64,000 nt of DNA from Rhodoferax_B ferrireducens_A (GTDB lineage Bacteria > Pseudomonadota > Gammaproteobacteria > Burkholderiales > Burkholderiaceae_C), in contig NZ_JAVDXT010000004.1 in the NCBI RefSeq assembly GCF_031458075.1, positions 434,001 to 498,000 of the forward strand. The letters run 5' to 3'. A program made the translations under genes and the position numbers. The notes beneath the pieces were generated by a model, which was not told the origin of the DNA, searched no databases, and saw nothing but the letters and a program-made list of their open reading frames with translations. Below, one piece after another: positions 17,674 through 26,819 of the stretch (the stretch's first letter is position 1; each line of letters opens with the position of its first letter).

Positions 17674-18906
17674 CTATTTTGCGAATTGGTTCAATTGGAT
17701 GATTGGCAAGAGTACTGCCAATACGATCAACATGACCACCAAGCCCATGGCCACGATCAGCAGTGGCTCCAGAATCGTCGCCAGCGCCATCGCCCGGCGC
17801 TGCACCTCGGTACTCAGCTGCACGGCGGCGCGCTGCAGCATCAGCGGCAGCTGGCCGGTCTGTTCGCCAAGCCGGGCGAACATCGCCAGCAGGCCGGGGA
17901 AGCGCTTTTTCTGCGCCATGGCCGAGGCCAGCGGCGCGCCTTCGCGCACCAGCACCAGGGCGTCCAGCGCATCGGCGCGCATGGCGGTGTTGTTCAGGGT
18001 TTCGGCGGCGGCCTGCAGCGCGCGCAGTATCGGCACGCCGGCGGCGGCCAGCATGGCCAGGGTGCTGGCAAAGCGCGCTGCGTTGTAGCCGCGGGCCAGC
18101 GGGCCGACCAGGGGCAGCTTCAGGAATGCGGCATCGATTTTTTCACGGATAGCGGCCCTGGCGTAGGCAGCACGTGCGCCGATAGCTATCACAATAATAG
18201 CAATCAGCATGGCCCAGCCGTAGTTGCGCACCATGCCGCTGATGGCCAGCATGGCTACCGTCAGAAACGGCAGCGCGCGCTTGCTGCCGGCAAACACGTT
18301 GGCCACCTGCGGCACCACATAGCCGACCAGGAACAGCACGATGGCGATGGCCACCAGGGTGACGATGGCCGGGTACAGCGCCGCACCAACCAGCTTGGAC
18401 TGCAGCGCCTGGCGCTCTTCCAGGTCGTCGGCCAGGCGCTCCAGCACCAGGCCCAGGCTGCCGCTTTGTTCGCCAGCGCCGATCACCGCGGTGTAGATGC
18501 TTGAAAACTCGCGCGGGTGCTGGCTCAGTGCCTTGGCAAAGGTGGCGCCGGCATTCACCTCGGCGCGCAGCGAGGCCAGCAGATTGCGCTGGCGCTCGTC
18601 CTCGGCCTCTTCGGTCAAGGCCGTCAGCGCGCGCTCCAGCGGCAGGCCGCTGGACACCAGTCCGGCCACCTGCCGGGTCCAGATGGCCAGGCCGGTGGCG
18701 TTGAAGACCTTGCCTTCAAACAGCTTGGTGCGCAGACCGGTGCTGCCGGCGGCGTTGCTGCTGCTGGCGTTGACCGGCTCCACCGCCAGCGGCACCAGCG
18801 CTTGGGCGCGCAGCAATCCGCGCGCAGCCTTGGCGGTGTCGGCCTCCATCACCCCTTTGCGGGTCTGGCCTTGGGAATCTACGGCTTCGAAGGAATAGGC
18901 GGGCAT
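17674..18906 (-). CDS. gspF: Type II secretion inner-membrane platform protein GspF
   Basis: A 410-residue polytopic protein that couples the GspE ATPase to pseudopilus assembly. It has two T2SSF domains, one after the N-terminal MPAYSFEAVDSQGQTRKG motif and one after residue 270, with membrane helices near 165-190, 215-245 and at the C-terminus. GLPLERALTALTEEAED and GVPILRALQAAAETLNN are the paired family motifs. The helix around residues 222-245 (IAIIVIAIGARAAYARAA) is encoded by a copy of the dispersed repeat. It follows gspE by four bases. Confidence 0.96.
   Translation of the reverse strand: MPAYSFEAVDSQGQTRKGVMEADTAKAARGLLRAQALVPLAVEPVNASSSNAAGSTGLRTKLFEGKVFNATGLAIWTRQVAGLVSSGLPLERALTALTEEAEDERQRNLLASLRAEVNAGATFAKALSQHPREFSSIYTAVIGAGEQSGSLGLVLERLADDLEERQALQSKLVGAALYPAIVTLVAIAIVLFLVGYVVPQVANVFAGSKRALPFLTVAMLAISGMVRNYGWAMLIAIIVIAIGARAAYARAAIREKIDAAFLKLPLVGPLARGYNAARFASTLAMLAAAGVPILRALQAAAETLNNTAMRADALDALVLVREGAPLASAMAQKKRFPGLLAMFARLGEQTGQLPLMLQRAAVQLSTEVQRRAMALATILEPLLIVAMGLVVMLIVLAVLLPIIQLNQFAK
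18153..18201 (+). repeat. Dispersed palindromic repeat, copy 3 (inside gspF)
   Basis: CGGCCCTGGCGTAGGCAG, then CACGTGCGCCGATAGCTATC and an AATAATAGC end. The copy lies antisense in gspF and its complement encodes part of a membrane helix plus the short loop after it. Confidence 0.7.
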
Positions 18907-18910
18907 GGGG

Positions 18911-20299
18911 CTAGTCGCGGGTCACGCGCAGCAGCTCTTCGCGCGAGGTGATGCCGGCCTGCACTAGGCGCTCGCCGTCTTCGCGCATCAGCTGCATGCC
19001 GGCCGTGCGGGCGGCGGCGCGGATCTCGGCCTCCGACGCGCGGTTGTGGATCTGCGCCTGGATCGCGTCGTTGGTCACCAGCAGCTCGAAGATGCCGGTG
19101 CGGCCCTGGTAGCCGGTCTGGTTGCACGCCGGGCAGTTCTTGCCGTGGCAGACCGGGCACAGCTTGCGCACCAGGCGCTGGGCCAGCACGCCGAGCAAGG
19201 TGGAGCTGAGCAGGAACGGCTCGACGCCCATGTCGATCAGCCGGTTCACCGCGCTGGCGGCGTCGTTGGTGTGTAGCGTCGCCAGCACCAGATGCCCGGT
19301 CAGGGAGGCCTGGATGGCGATCTGCGCGGTCTCGAAGTCGCGGATTTCGCCGATCATGATCACGTCCGGGTCTTGCCGCAGGATGGCGCGCAAGGCCTTG
19401 GCGAAGGTCAGGTCGATCTTGGCATTCACCTGGGTCTGGCCGACACCGGGTAGTTCGTATTCGATCGGGTCTTCCACCGTCATGATGTTGCTGCTGCCGG
19501 CATCGAGCCGGCTCAGGGCGGCGTACAGCGTGGTGGTCTTGCCCGAGCCCGTGGGGCCGGTCACCAGGATGATGCCATGCGGCTGGGCGATCAAATGCTG
19601 CAGCTGGTCCAGTACCGCGCCCTGCATGCCCACCGATTCCAGCGTCAGCTTGGCGCCGCTTTTGTCCAGCAGGCGCAGCACGGCGCGCTCGCCGTGGGCG
19701 CTGGGCAGGGTGCTGACGCGCACGTCGACGGCGCGGGTGCCGATGCGCAAGGAGATGCGGCCATCCTGCGGCAGGCGTTTCTCGGAAATATCCAGGTCGG
19801 CCATGATCTTCAGCCGCGAGATCAGCGCCGCGTGCAGCGCGCGATTCGGCTGCACCACTTCGCGCAGCGTGCCGTCGACGCGGAAGCGCACGCTGGAATG
19901 GCGCTCGTAGGGTTCGATGTGGATGTCGCTGGCGCCGTCGCGCGCAGCCTGGGTCAGCAGCGCGTTGAGCATGCGGATGATGGGCGCGTCGTCGCTCATC
20001 TCCAACAGGTCTTCGACGGCCGGCAGCTCCTGCATCATGCGCGACAGGTCGGCGTCGCTTTCGACTTCGCTGACCACCGAGGCGGCGCTGGATTCGCCCT
20101 GCGCGTAGGCGGCGCTGATGCGCTGCAGCAGGGCATCGAGCACCAGGGTTTCGATGTGCTGCACCGGGTATTTGCGCACCACCTCGCTAAGGGCCGAGGG
20201 TGCGGTGGCCGGGTGCAGCCACAGGGTGTACTCGCCCTGGTTTTCCTCCAGCAGCAGCTGCTGGGTGCGGGCGAAGGCGTAGGGCAGGGGGTGGCGCAT
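18911..20299 (-). CDS. gspE: Type II secretion ATPase GspE
   Basis: A 462-residue cytoplasmic hexameric ATPase. The N-terminal domain (1-110) binds GspL; Walker A GPTGSGKTT lies near residue 247, the Asp box VEDPIEYELPGVGQ and Walker B AILRQDPDVIMIGEIRD follow, then the His box LATLHTND. The zinc-binding C-terminal module is present in compact form (CPVCHGKNCPACNQTGY). The start is two bases after the gspD stop. The N-terminal domain is shorter than in longer GspE variants but normal for this family in Burkholderiales. Confidence 0.97.
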   Translation of the reverse strand: MRHPLPYAFARTQQLLLEENQGEYTLWLHPATAPSALSEVVRKYPVQHIETLVLDALLQRISAAYAQGESSAASVVSEVESDADLSRMMQELPAVEDLLEMSDDAPIIRMLNALLTQAARDGASDIHIEPYERHSSVRFRVDGTLREVVQPNRALHAALISRLKIMADLDISEKRLPQDGRISLRIGTRAVDVRVSTLPSAHGERAVLRLLDKSGAKLTLESVGMQGAVLDQLQHLIAQPHGIILVTGPTGSGKTTTLYAALSRLDAGSSNIMTVEDPIEYELPGVGQTQVNAKIDLTFAKALRAILRQDPDVIMIGEIRDFETAQIAIQASLTGHLVLATLHTNDAASAVNRLIDMGVEPFLLSSTLLGVLAQRLVRKLCPVCHGKNCPACNQTGYQGRTGIFELLVTNDAIQAQIHNRASEAEIRAAARTAGMQLMREDGERLVQAGITSREELLRVTRD

Positions 20300-20301
20300 C
20301 G

Positions 20302-22521
20302 TCAGGGCGTGGCGGGGGCGGGAGACAGCGCGGGCGGCGTCAGGGGCAAGGTGGTCAGCGGCGCTGGTACCGTGGCCTTTCTATCGCCAGCCATGGGCAG
20401 CACCGGCAGCTCGGATGCCGACGGCACGGCGGACAGTATGGGGTGCGCTTGCGGGCTCACCGATTGCTGCTGCACCCGCATCATGTCGTAGCGGTCCAGG
20501 GTCAGCGTGCTGCTGGTGTTGGCGTCGCGGACCACGATGGGCCGCAGAAAGACCATCAGATTGGTCTTCTTGCGGGTGCGCGACTCGCTCTTGAAGAAGT
20601 TGCCCAGAAACGGCACGTCGCCCAGGCCGGGCACTTTCTCTACGCTGCCCGAGTAGTCGTCCTGCAGCAGGCCGCCCAGCACCACGATGGAGCCGTCGTC
20701 CACCATCACGGTGGATTCGATGGAGCGCTTGTTGGTGGTCGGGCCGTTCGAGTTGCTGGCGGTGGCGGCGTCCACGCTGGACACCTCCTGGTAGATCACC
20801 ATCTTGACCGTGCCGTTCTCGTTGATCTGCGGTCGCACGCGCAGGGTCAGGCCCACGTCCTTGCGCTCCACGGTCTGGAAGGGCGAGCTGGTGCTGGAGC
20901 CGTTGTTGGTGGTGTAGGTGCCGGTGACGAAGGGCACGTTCTGGCCGATGATGATCTTGGCTTCTTCGTTGTCCACCGTCAGCAGATTCGGCGTGGACAA
21001 GACGTTGCCGGTGCCGGTCTCGTCCATCAGCCGGGCCAGCGCGCCCAGCACATAGGTGCCGCCGATCTTGCTGGCCACACCCAGGTTCAGGCCGTTGCTG
21101 AGGGTGGTGCTGGTATTGCCGGCAGCGATGCTGGTGGCCAGGGTGGCCAGGTTGCTGCTGCCGCTGCCGAAGTTGGTGCCCAGGCCCACATTGCCGAGCA
21201 CGCCTTGCCATTGGATGCCGAACTCGGCAGCCTTGTTGCTGCTGACTTCGACAATCAGGCTTTCTACCAGCACCTGGGCACGCCGGCCGTCGAGCTTGTC
21301 GATGACGGCGCGCAGCTGGCGGTACTGGGGCTCGGGCGCGGTGATGATTAGCGCATTGGTTGACGGGTCGGCCTGGATCTGGCCGCCGGTGGACGGCTGG
21401 TTGCTGCTGGCGCTGTTCAGGCTGGGGCCGCTGGTGGTGCTACTGCTGCCCGAGGTGGAACTGCTACTACTGCTGCCGGAGCTGCTGGTGTTGGACAAGC
21501 CGCTGGAGCTGCTCGTCGGGCTGGAGCTGCTGCCACTGCTGCTGGCGCTGCTACTACCGCTGCCGCTGGCCATGGCGGCGCGCAGGGTCACCGCCATCTT
21601 GGTGGCGTCGGCGTTCTTCAGGTACACCACGTAAATGTTGCCAGCATCGCCGTTGCCGCTGCTCATGGTCGGCTGGTCCAGCTTGGCGATCAGCGACTTG
21701 ACCAGCGACACCCGCGCCGGGTTCGCCGCGCGCAGGATGACCGCATTGCTGCGTGGCTCGGCCAGCATGGTGGTCTTGTACGAGCTGTCGGTCTGGCCGG
21801 CGGCCGGGGCTGCGGCGCTGCTGCTGCCGGATTCGACCAGCTTGGTCAGCAGCGGCACCATGTCGGCGGCAATCGCGTATTTGAGCGGGATGATTTCCAC
21901 GTCGCTGGCGTTCGATACGTCCATGGCCGCGATGATGCGGCCGATGCGGCGCAGGTTGTCGGCGTAGTCGGTGATCACCAGCGAGTTGTTGCCGGGGTTC
22001 AGGTTGATGGTGTTGTTCGGGCTGATCAGCGGGCGCAGCACCGGCACCAGGTTGCTGGCGTTCTCGTAGTTCAGCTTGAAGATCTGGGTGACGATCTGGT
22101 TGCCGACGGCGGCGTTGTTCTCACCCAGGGTCACCGGGCCGGCCTGCAGCTTGGCGTCGGCCTCGGGCACGATCTTGTCCAGGCCGTTCGACTCCACCAC
22201 GGTAAAGCCTTGCAGCCGCAGCGTTGCCAGGAACTGGCTGTAGGCGGCGGCCGGCGTCACCGGGCGCTCGGTGCTCAGCGTCATCACGCCTTTGACCCGC
22301 GGATCGACCACCACGTTGCGGCCAGTAATGGTGGCCATGGTGCGGGCCACCGATTCGATTTCGGCATTCGCAAAGTTCAGCGTGACGGGCTCGCCGCGCT
22401 TGGGGGCTGCAGCCGCGGCCTGGGCCTGTGCATTCAAAGAAAACAGGGCTCCAGCGCAGCTACAGAATGCGCAGACAGCTATGGAAACAATAGCGGGCGA
22501 GAAGCGTGAGGGCATGTGCAT
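20302..22521 (-). CDS. gspD: Type II secretion outer-membrane secretin GspD
   Basis: A 739-residue secretin that forms the outer-membrane pore. A signal peptide ends near residue 34 (SLNAQAQ). N0 (PVTLNFANAEIESVARTMA), N1 (VLRPLISPNNTINLNPGNN), N2 and N3 domains are followed by the secretin core with VPGLGDVPFLGNFFK and LMVFLRPIVV near the C-terminus. A long serine/glycine linker interrupts the N3 domain around residues 320-375, made almost entirely of Ser, Gly and Thr. Part of the signal peptide (IVSIAVCAFCSCAGAL) is encoded by a copy of the dispersed repeat. Two possible ATGs lie at 22521 and 22515. No separate pilotin gene was identified. Confidence 0.96.
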   Translation of the reverse strand: MHMPSRFSPAIVSIAVCAFCSCAGALFSLNAQAQAAAAAPKRGEPVTLNFANAEIESVARTMATITGRNVVVDPRVKGVMTLSTERPVTPAAAYSQFLATLRLQGFTVVESNGLDKIVPEADAKLQAGPVTLGENNAAVGNQIVTQIFKLNYENASNLVPVLRPLISPNNTINLNPGNNSLVITDYADNLRRIGRIIAAMDVSNASDVEIIPLKYAIAADMVPLLTKLVESGSSSAAAPAAGQTDSSYKTTMLAEPRSNAVILRAANPARVSLVKSLIAKLDQPTMSSGNGDAGNIYVVYLKNADATKMAVTLRAAMASGSGSSSASSSGSSSSPTSSSSGLSNTSSSGSSSSSSTSGSSSTTSGPSLNSASSNQPSTGGQIQADPSTNALIITAPEPQYRQLRAVIDKLDGRRAQVLVESLIVEVSSNKAAEFGIQWQGVLGNVGLGTNFGSGSSNLATLATSIAAGNTSTTLSNGLNLGVASKIGGTYVLGALARLMDETGTGNVLSTPNLLTVDNEEAKIIIGQNVPFVTGTYTTNNGSSTSSPFQTVERKDVGLTLRVRPQINENGTVKMVIYQEVSSVDAATASNSNGPTTNKRSIESTVMVDDGSIVVLGGLLQDDYSGSVEKVPGLGDVPFLGNFFKSESRTRKKTNLMVFLRPIVVRDANTSSTLTLDRYDMMRVQQQSVSPQAHPILSAVPSASELPVLPMAGDRKATVPAPLTTLPLTPPALSPAPATP
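22448..22494 (+). repeat. Dispersed palindromic repeat, copy 4 (in the gspD signal peptide)
   Basis: GCTCCAGCGCAGCTACAG, then AATGCGCAGACAGCTATG and a final ACAATAGC. Antisense in gspD; its complement encodes the hydrophobic core of the GspD signal peptide, rich in Ala, Ile and Cys. Confidence 0.75.
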
Positions 22522-22524
22522 GGA

Positions 22525-23322
22525 TCAGCCTACTTTGATGATGGCGCGCGCGCCGTCGCGCCGCCCCAGGATGTTGAGAAGATTCGATAAAGCGTCCACC
22601 CGGTCCGGGGCCGCGGTGGCAGTGCCGTCAAAGCGCAGCCGGTTGCCGACCCACTGGCCGCTGCCGGTGAGCTGCAGGCTGCCGGCCAGGGTTTCGAGCT
22701 GCAGGGTATTCGGGTTGCCGCCGGTCAGGGTCACGCGGTAGCTGCCCATGGGCTTGAGGGTGGACAGGCGCGAGGCCATGTCGATGGCTTCCAGCCGGGC
22801 CTGGCCGGCCAGCACCAGGCGGCCGGCGTTCAGCTCGACCACCAGGCCCTGGGTGTCCAGGGTCAGCTGGCCCTCGGGCTGCAGCGTGTTCCAGGGCGCG
22901 CCCAGGCCGGCCAGCAGCGGCGCGGGCCAGTGCGACTGGCTGTCGGCCAGAGTGATGTGGGCGCCGCCCCAGCGGGCTGCGGCCTGCACCTGCAGCGGCT
23001 GGGCCATGCAGCATTCGGCCCGCAGCTGGGCCGATACGCCCAGGCCGCTGGGCCGGATGCGCCAACGCAGGCGCTCGGGTAGGGCGGTGCTGTCGCGGCT
23101 GCCGGCGCCGCCGGCCAGCACCAGCTGGGCCGAGCCGTCCCACAGCGTGCCGCGCGGGTCGGCCAGCTGCACCTGGCCCTGGCTGGCCTGGGCCAGGCCG
23201 GCGGCCAGCCAGCGCGCCGGTGCCCAGACCACCAGGGCCAGCAGCAGGCCCAGGCTGGCACCGGTCCAGGCCCAGCGCCAGGGCGCAGCCTCGGCAGTAT
23301 GGCGGTATGAGCGGCGGGCCAT
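22525..23322 (-). CDS. gspN: Type II secretion protein GspN
   Basis: A 265-residue inner-membrane protein with one N-terminal membrane helix (WTGASLGLLLALVVWAPARW, residues 19-38) and a periplasmic beta-rich domain. Family motifs: VQLADPRGTLWDGSAQLVLAG and WRIRPSGLGVSAQL, then GSYRVTLTGG near the end. GspN is present only in some type II systems and its role is not settled. It sits between gspM (eight bases away) and gspD (three bases away). Confidence 0.92.
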   Translation of the reverse strand: MARRSYRHTAEAAPWRWAWTGASLGLLLALVVWAPARWLAAGLAQASQGQVQLADPRGTLWDGSAQLVLAGGAGSRDSTALPERLRWRIRPSGLGVSAQLRAECCMAQPLQVQAAARWGGAHITLADSQSHWPAPLLAGLGAPWNTLQPEGQLTLDTQGLVVELNAGRLVLAGQARLEAIDMASRLSTLKPMGSYRVTLTGGNPNTLQLETLAGSLQLTGSGQWVGNRLRFDGTATAAPDRVDALSNLLNILGRRDGARAIIKVG

Positions 23323-23330
23323 GCAGCGGG

Positions 23331-23843
23331 TCAGCGGTTGCTGGGCAGGACCAGCACCAGCGAGCCATCCCAGCTGGCGATGGCGGGCGTGCCCGCGTTG
23401 GCGGATGTGGCACTGCGCACCAGCCGGGCTTCGGTGGGCAGGGCCCGGGCGTTGATGCGCACCTGGGCCAGCCAGCGCGCCAGGGCGTCGGCCGGGGTGT
23501 TCTTCAGGCTGACGGTGACGCGCTCGCCCACGGTGTTCAGCTGGGCCGTGCCACGCAGGTCGGCCTTGACCGAGGCTTCCACGGCGCGCAGTGCGTCGTC
23601 AAAGCTGAGCTTGGGCTGGCTTTGCAGGGCCTGGGCTTCGGCCTGCAGGCTGCGCATGGTTTGCAGCTGGGCGTCCAGGCTGCGGTGCTGGGCATCGGCG
23701 GCGCGCAGGGTTTGCAGCGCCGGGCCGAGGGCGATCCACCACAGCAGGGCGGCCAGCACCAGGGCCAGCGCGGCCAGCACGCTGCTGCGCTCGCGCGGGG
23801 CCAGCGTGTCCCACTGGGCTTGGAGGGAGGTAGGGAGCTTCAT
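23331..23843 (-). CDS. gspM: Type II secretion protein GspM
   Basis: A 170-residue bitopic inner-membrane protein that partners GspL. It has a short cytoplasmic N-terminus, a membrane helix at about residues 22-42 (VLAALALVLAALLWWIAL), a heptad-rich periplasmic helix (60-90) and a ferredoxin-like domain with LSFDDALRAVEASVKADL. The start ATG at 23843 overlaps the gspL stop (ATGA). The frame is open further upstream through gspL but that part is only a shadow. Confidence 0.93.
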   Translation of the reverse strand: MKLPTSLQAQWDTLAPRERSSVLAALALVLAALLWWIALGPALQTLRAADAQHRSLDAQLQTMRSLQAEAQALQSQPKLSFDDALRAVEASVKADLRGTAQLNTVGERVTVSLKNTPADALARWLAQVRINARALPTEARLVRSATSANAGTPAIASWDGSLVLVLPSNR

Positions 23844-25084
23844 GGTGCGGCGCTGGGGGCGGGTTGCAGGACCAGCAGATTGCCTTCGCTGCGCAGGCTG
23901 TAGCCCTGGCTGCGTAGCGCGTCCAATACCGGTTGTTCGGTATTGCTGGGCAGGCCTTTGAGCTTGGCCTCGCCGGGTGCGAAGTCCAGCCCGGTGGCGC
24001 TGTACTGCGGCGGCAGGGCCGTGCCCAGGGCGCTGAGCATGGCTTCCAGGTCGCGGGCCGAGGTGGCGCCGGCGGCTTGGCGCAGCAGCGCCAGTTCGCG
24101 GCCCATCTGTACCGGTGCATCGACCACCACCTTGACGCCGGGGAAGGTCTGCGTCAGCGTGTTGCGGATGGCACTGCGCTTGGCATCCAGGCTGCGCGCC
24201 TCGCTCCAGGCCCAGGCGTTCAGGCCGACCAGCTGGGCGACCAGCAGCAGCGCAAAGCCCCAGCGGGCCGCCTGCCATTGCGGGGCCTGCAGCAGCACCG
24301 TGGCCTGGGCGGCCAGGCCCTTCCAGGCGCGGCTGCGGCCGGAGTTGCTGAATTCAAACTGCGCCAGATCCCAGCGGCCATGGGCGGCGGCCAGCCAGCG
24401 CTCGGCAGCCTGCTGCAGCCGGACGGGGCGTTGCGCCAGCTGTTCGGCCAGCGCTGCCACGCCGGGCTCGGCCACGATGTCGACGTTTTCGGGGGCTTCG
24501 GCCTGGGCACCCAGCGCCATGGCCAGGGTGGCGGCACCCAGTGGCAGCAGGCTGACGCCGTGCGGCCCGGTGCTGACCAGCTGGGCCTGCTCGGGGCTGC
24601 CGATGGCCTGCAGGCGCACTGCGTCGGGGGCGAATTCGGGCACGATGCGGGCCACCCGGTGCTTGGCGGCTTCCAGCGGGGCCAGTGCGCTGCGCAGCCA
24701 GGCGCGGTTGCAGGCGGCGACCCAGACCGGGCCATCGGCCGGGGCATCGGGTTGCAGCGCGAAATGCAGCTCGCTGGGCTCTTCCAGCAGCCGGTCTTCC
24801 AGCAGGCCTTCGAGCACGGCGCGCAGCCGCGGCGTGCTGGACGAGCCGCCCAGGGCGCTGCGCTGCAGGCTGCCCTTGGGCAATTCCACCCGGTGCCAGG
24901 ACAGGGCCTGGGCCGGTACCACGACCACCAGCTCGGCGCCACCGGCGGCCGGCAGCAGGGTGGCTAGCGCGCGGTCGTGGCTGTCCACGTGGCGGCCATC
25001 GGCGGTACGCACATAGTCGAACAGGCTCGTGGCGCTGGCAGCACCCGAGGGCTCTAGGGGAAGGAGGACGATCAGTGTGCTCAT
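23840..25084 (-). CDS. gspL: Type II secretion protein GspL
   Basis: A 414-residue bitopic protein linking the GspE ATPase to the periplasm. The cytoplasmic actin-like region (1-250) has VVVVPAQALSWHRVELPKGS near residue 53; a membrane helix lies at about 268-288 (WGFALLLVAQLVGLNAWAW) and a periplasmic ferredoxin-like domain follows (SARDLEAMLSALGTALPP). It starts 41 bases after gspK ends, the largest internal gap in the gspG-to-gspF run. Confidence 0.93.
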   Translation of the reverse strand: MSTLIVLLPLEPSGAASATSLFDYVRTADGRHVDSHDRALATLLPAAGGAELVVVVPAQALSWHRVELPKGSLQRSALGGSSSTPRLRAVLEGLLEDRLLEEPSELHFALQPDAPADGPVWVAACNRAWLRSALAPLEAAKHRVARIVPEFAPDAVRLQAIGSPEQAQLVSTGPHGVSLLPLGAATLAMALGAQAEAPENVDIVAEPGVAALAEQLAQRPVRLQQAAERWLAAAHGRWDLAQFEFSNSGRSRAWKGLAAQATVLLQAPQWQAARWGFALLLVAQLVGLNAWAWSEARSLDAKRSAIRNTLTQTFPGVKVVVDAPVQMGRELALLRQAAGATSARDLEAMLSALGTALPPQYSATGLDFAPGEAKLKGLPSNTEQPVLDALRSQGYSLRSEGNLLVLQPAPSAAP

Positions 25085-25125
25085 GGGCTTGGATGGTCGG
25101 CCATTGTATGTAGACGGGATGACAC

Positions 25126-26166
25126 TTACGGCGCCAGGTTGCCGGCCGGATCAGCGGCTGCGCGTTCGCGCCAAATGGTGCTGACGTTGATGCCGTCGCG
25201 CTGCACCAGCGAGCGCTCCAATACCGTGCTCGGCCCCATGCGCAGCCGGCCCAGCACCTCGAAGTAGCGCGTGCCCACGCCGTGCTCGCTTTCGCTGAAG
25301 CTGATGCCCGACTGGTTCAGCACTGTGCTCACATCGGCGGTGCTGCGAAAGTATTTGCTGGCCCGGGCCGCCACCAGCTTTTGTGCGTCGGCCATGGACA
25401 GATTGGCCACGCTGGCCACCAGCACGGTGGCACTTGCGGTGTTCAGGTTCACCGGGGTGCGCACCGGCAGCACGCTCACATAAGGTCGCAGCGCCGCCAC
25501 GGTGGCGGGCTGCAAGCCCAGCCAGCCCAGGTCTTCAGCGCGCCGCGGCATCAGCGGGATGCGGGCGTCGGCGCTGGCGTACTTTGTGGTGTCCAGCGCC
25601 AGCTGCAGCTGTTCGGCCAGCAGGTTCAGCTCTTGTGGCGGCAGGTTCAGCTGGGTGAACAGCCGGCCGAAGGCGGCCAGCGAGACCTCGGAAATCTTGT
25701 TGTCGTCGACCAGGTTGCGCAGGTTCAGGCGCGACTGCATGTCGCTGATCTGGCCGGACAGAAAGGCATCGACCTGCTCTTCGCTGGTGGCGCCGCCGGT
25801 GTTGTTGCGGTCGGCCGCCAGAAAGGTCGACAGACGCGACTCCTGCAGCGGCACGGCCCAGGGCTCGGCCAGGTGGTCGGCGCCGCCGGAGCGCCCGTCC
25901 TCGCGCAGGATCAGCCGGGCCCAATCGAGCGCGCCGGTGAGTATCCAGGCCGACTGCATGCGCTGGCGCTCCGCCGCCTCGATCTCCACGCTGCGCCACT
26001 GCTGCCACAGCGAGCTAGCTGCCAGGGTGGCGACCAGGGTGACGGTCAGCATGGCCAGCAGCAGGGCCGCACCGCGCTGGTGTTTGCTATTGTTATGAGA
26101 GCTTCTGGCGCAGGTGGAATATGCGCTAGATGCCGATTTTCTATATGAACAGCGGAGCCGGTTCAT
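25126..26166 (-). CDS. gspK: Type II secretion minor pseudopilin GspK
   Basis: A 346-residue minor pseudopilin that caps the pseudopilus with GspI and GspJ. After a long basic leader, the prepilin-type segment QRGAALLLAMLTVTLVATLA occurs around residues 30-50, followed by a helix and the large GspK domain (DMQSRLNLRNLVDDN, LGWLGLQPATVAALRPYVSV, TPVNLNTASATVLVASVANL). The leader of about 30 residues is longer than usual; a copy of the dispersed repeat encodes its SSAYSTCARSSHNNS part. The ATG at 26166 overlaps the gspJ stop (ATGA). A true start nearer the cleavage site cannot be excluded. Confidence 0.93.
   Translation of the reverse strand: MNRLRCSYRKSASSAYSTCARSSHNNSKHQRGAALLLAMLTVTLVATLAASSLWQQWRSVEIEAAERQRMQSAWILTGALDWARLILREDGRSGGADHLAEPWAVPLQESRLSTFLAADRNNTGGATSEEQVDAFLSGQISDMQSRLNLRNLVDDNKISEVSLAAFGRLFTQLNLPPQELNLLAEQLQLALDTTKYASADARIPLMPRRAEDLGWLGLQPATVAALRPYVSVLPVRTPVNLNTASATVLVASVANLSMADAQKLVAARASKYFRSTADVSTVLNQSGISFSESEHGVGTRYFEVLGRLRMGPSTVLERSLVQRDGINVSTIWRERAAADPAGNLAP
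26086..26146 (-). repeat. Dispersed palindromic repeat, copy 5 (in the gspK leader)
   Basis: GCTATTGTTATGAGAGCTTC followed by the palindromic core GCGCAGGTGGAATATGCGC and ending in TTTTCTATAT. It covers codons 7-27 of gspK, lengthening the prepilin leader. Confidence 0.8.
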
Positions 26167-26819
26167 GACTTGCCTCCGCCCACCGTCGGCCTGATCCAGT
26201 CGCGGGTCAGCACACCGCTGAGCGCCTGGCCGGGCGGCAGGGTCAGCACCAGGCGCACGCCGTCGGGGATGCTGGTGTCGGCGTTGTTGCCGGTGCCGCC
26301 AGCGCTGCTGGACAGCGGGTTGCTCCAGGCGTTGTCGCGGTAATAGAAGATGCGCCATTCGGCCAGCGGGGTAAGCGCGACTTCGGCGCGCTTTTCGGCA
26401 TCACCCGGGTTTTGCGCCCACTGGGCGGCGGTGGCCCAGGCCTGGGCCAGGGCGCGGCGGTCGGCCAGCTCCGGCGACTGCCAGCGCAGCCATTGGTCGG
26501 TGCCGTCCACATTGCGGCGCGACCAGGCGACCACCAGCAGGCCGCGGGCCTGCGGGTCGCTGCTGCGCCGCACCAGGCGCAGGCCGCGGCCGTCCCAGTC
26601 GATGGTGGTGGTATTGGGCAGCTGCAGCACCGCGTCCAGGTCGGTGCTCCACTGCGACAGGCCGGCCTGCAGCGTCAGCACCGCGTCGGCGCGCTGCTGG
26701 GTCTGGGTCTGGGCCCGGGTCATGCCGTCCAGCCCGCGCCAGCTGAGCACGGCCAGCAGCGCCATCACCATCAGCGCGACCAGCAGCTCGACCAGGGTGA
26801 AACCGCGCTGCCGCTGCAT
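26163..26819 (-). CDS. gspJ: Type II secretion minor pseudopilin GspJ
   Basis: A 218-residue minor pseudopilin. The N-terminus MQRQRGFTLVELLVALMVMA is a classic type IV prepilin leader and cleavage site (cut before Phe, Glu at +5). The body has the GspJ-type segment RRSSDPQARGLLVVAWSRRN and WRIFYYRDNAWSNPLSS. The ATG at 26819 overlaps the gspI stop (TAATG). Confidence 0.95.
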   Translation of the reverse strand: MQRQRGFTLVELLVALMVMALLAVLSWRGLDGMTRAQTQTQQRADAVLTLQAGLSQWSTDLDAVLQLPNTTTIDWDGRGLRLVRRSSDPQARGLLVVAWSRRNVDGTDQWLRWQSPELADRRALAQAWATAAQWAQNPGDAEKRAEVALTPLAEWRIFYYRDNAWSNPLSSSAGGTGNNADTSIPDGVRLVLTLPPGQALSGVLTRDWIRPTVGGGKS

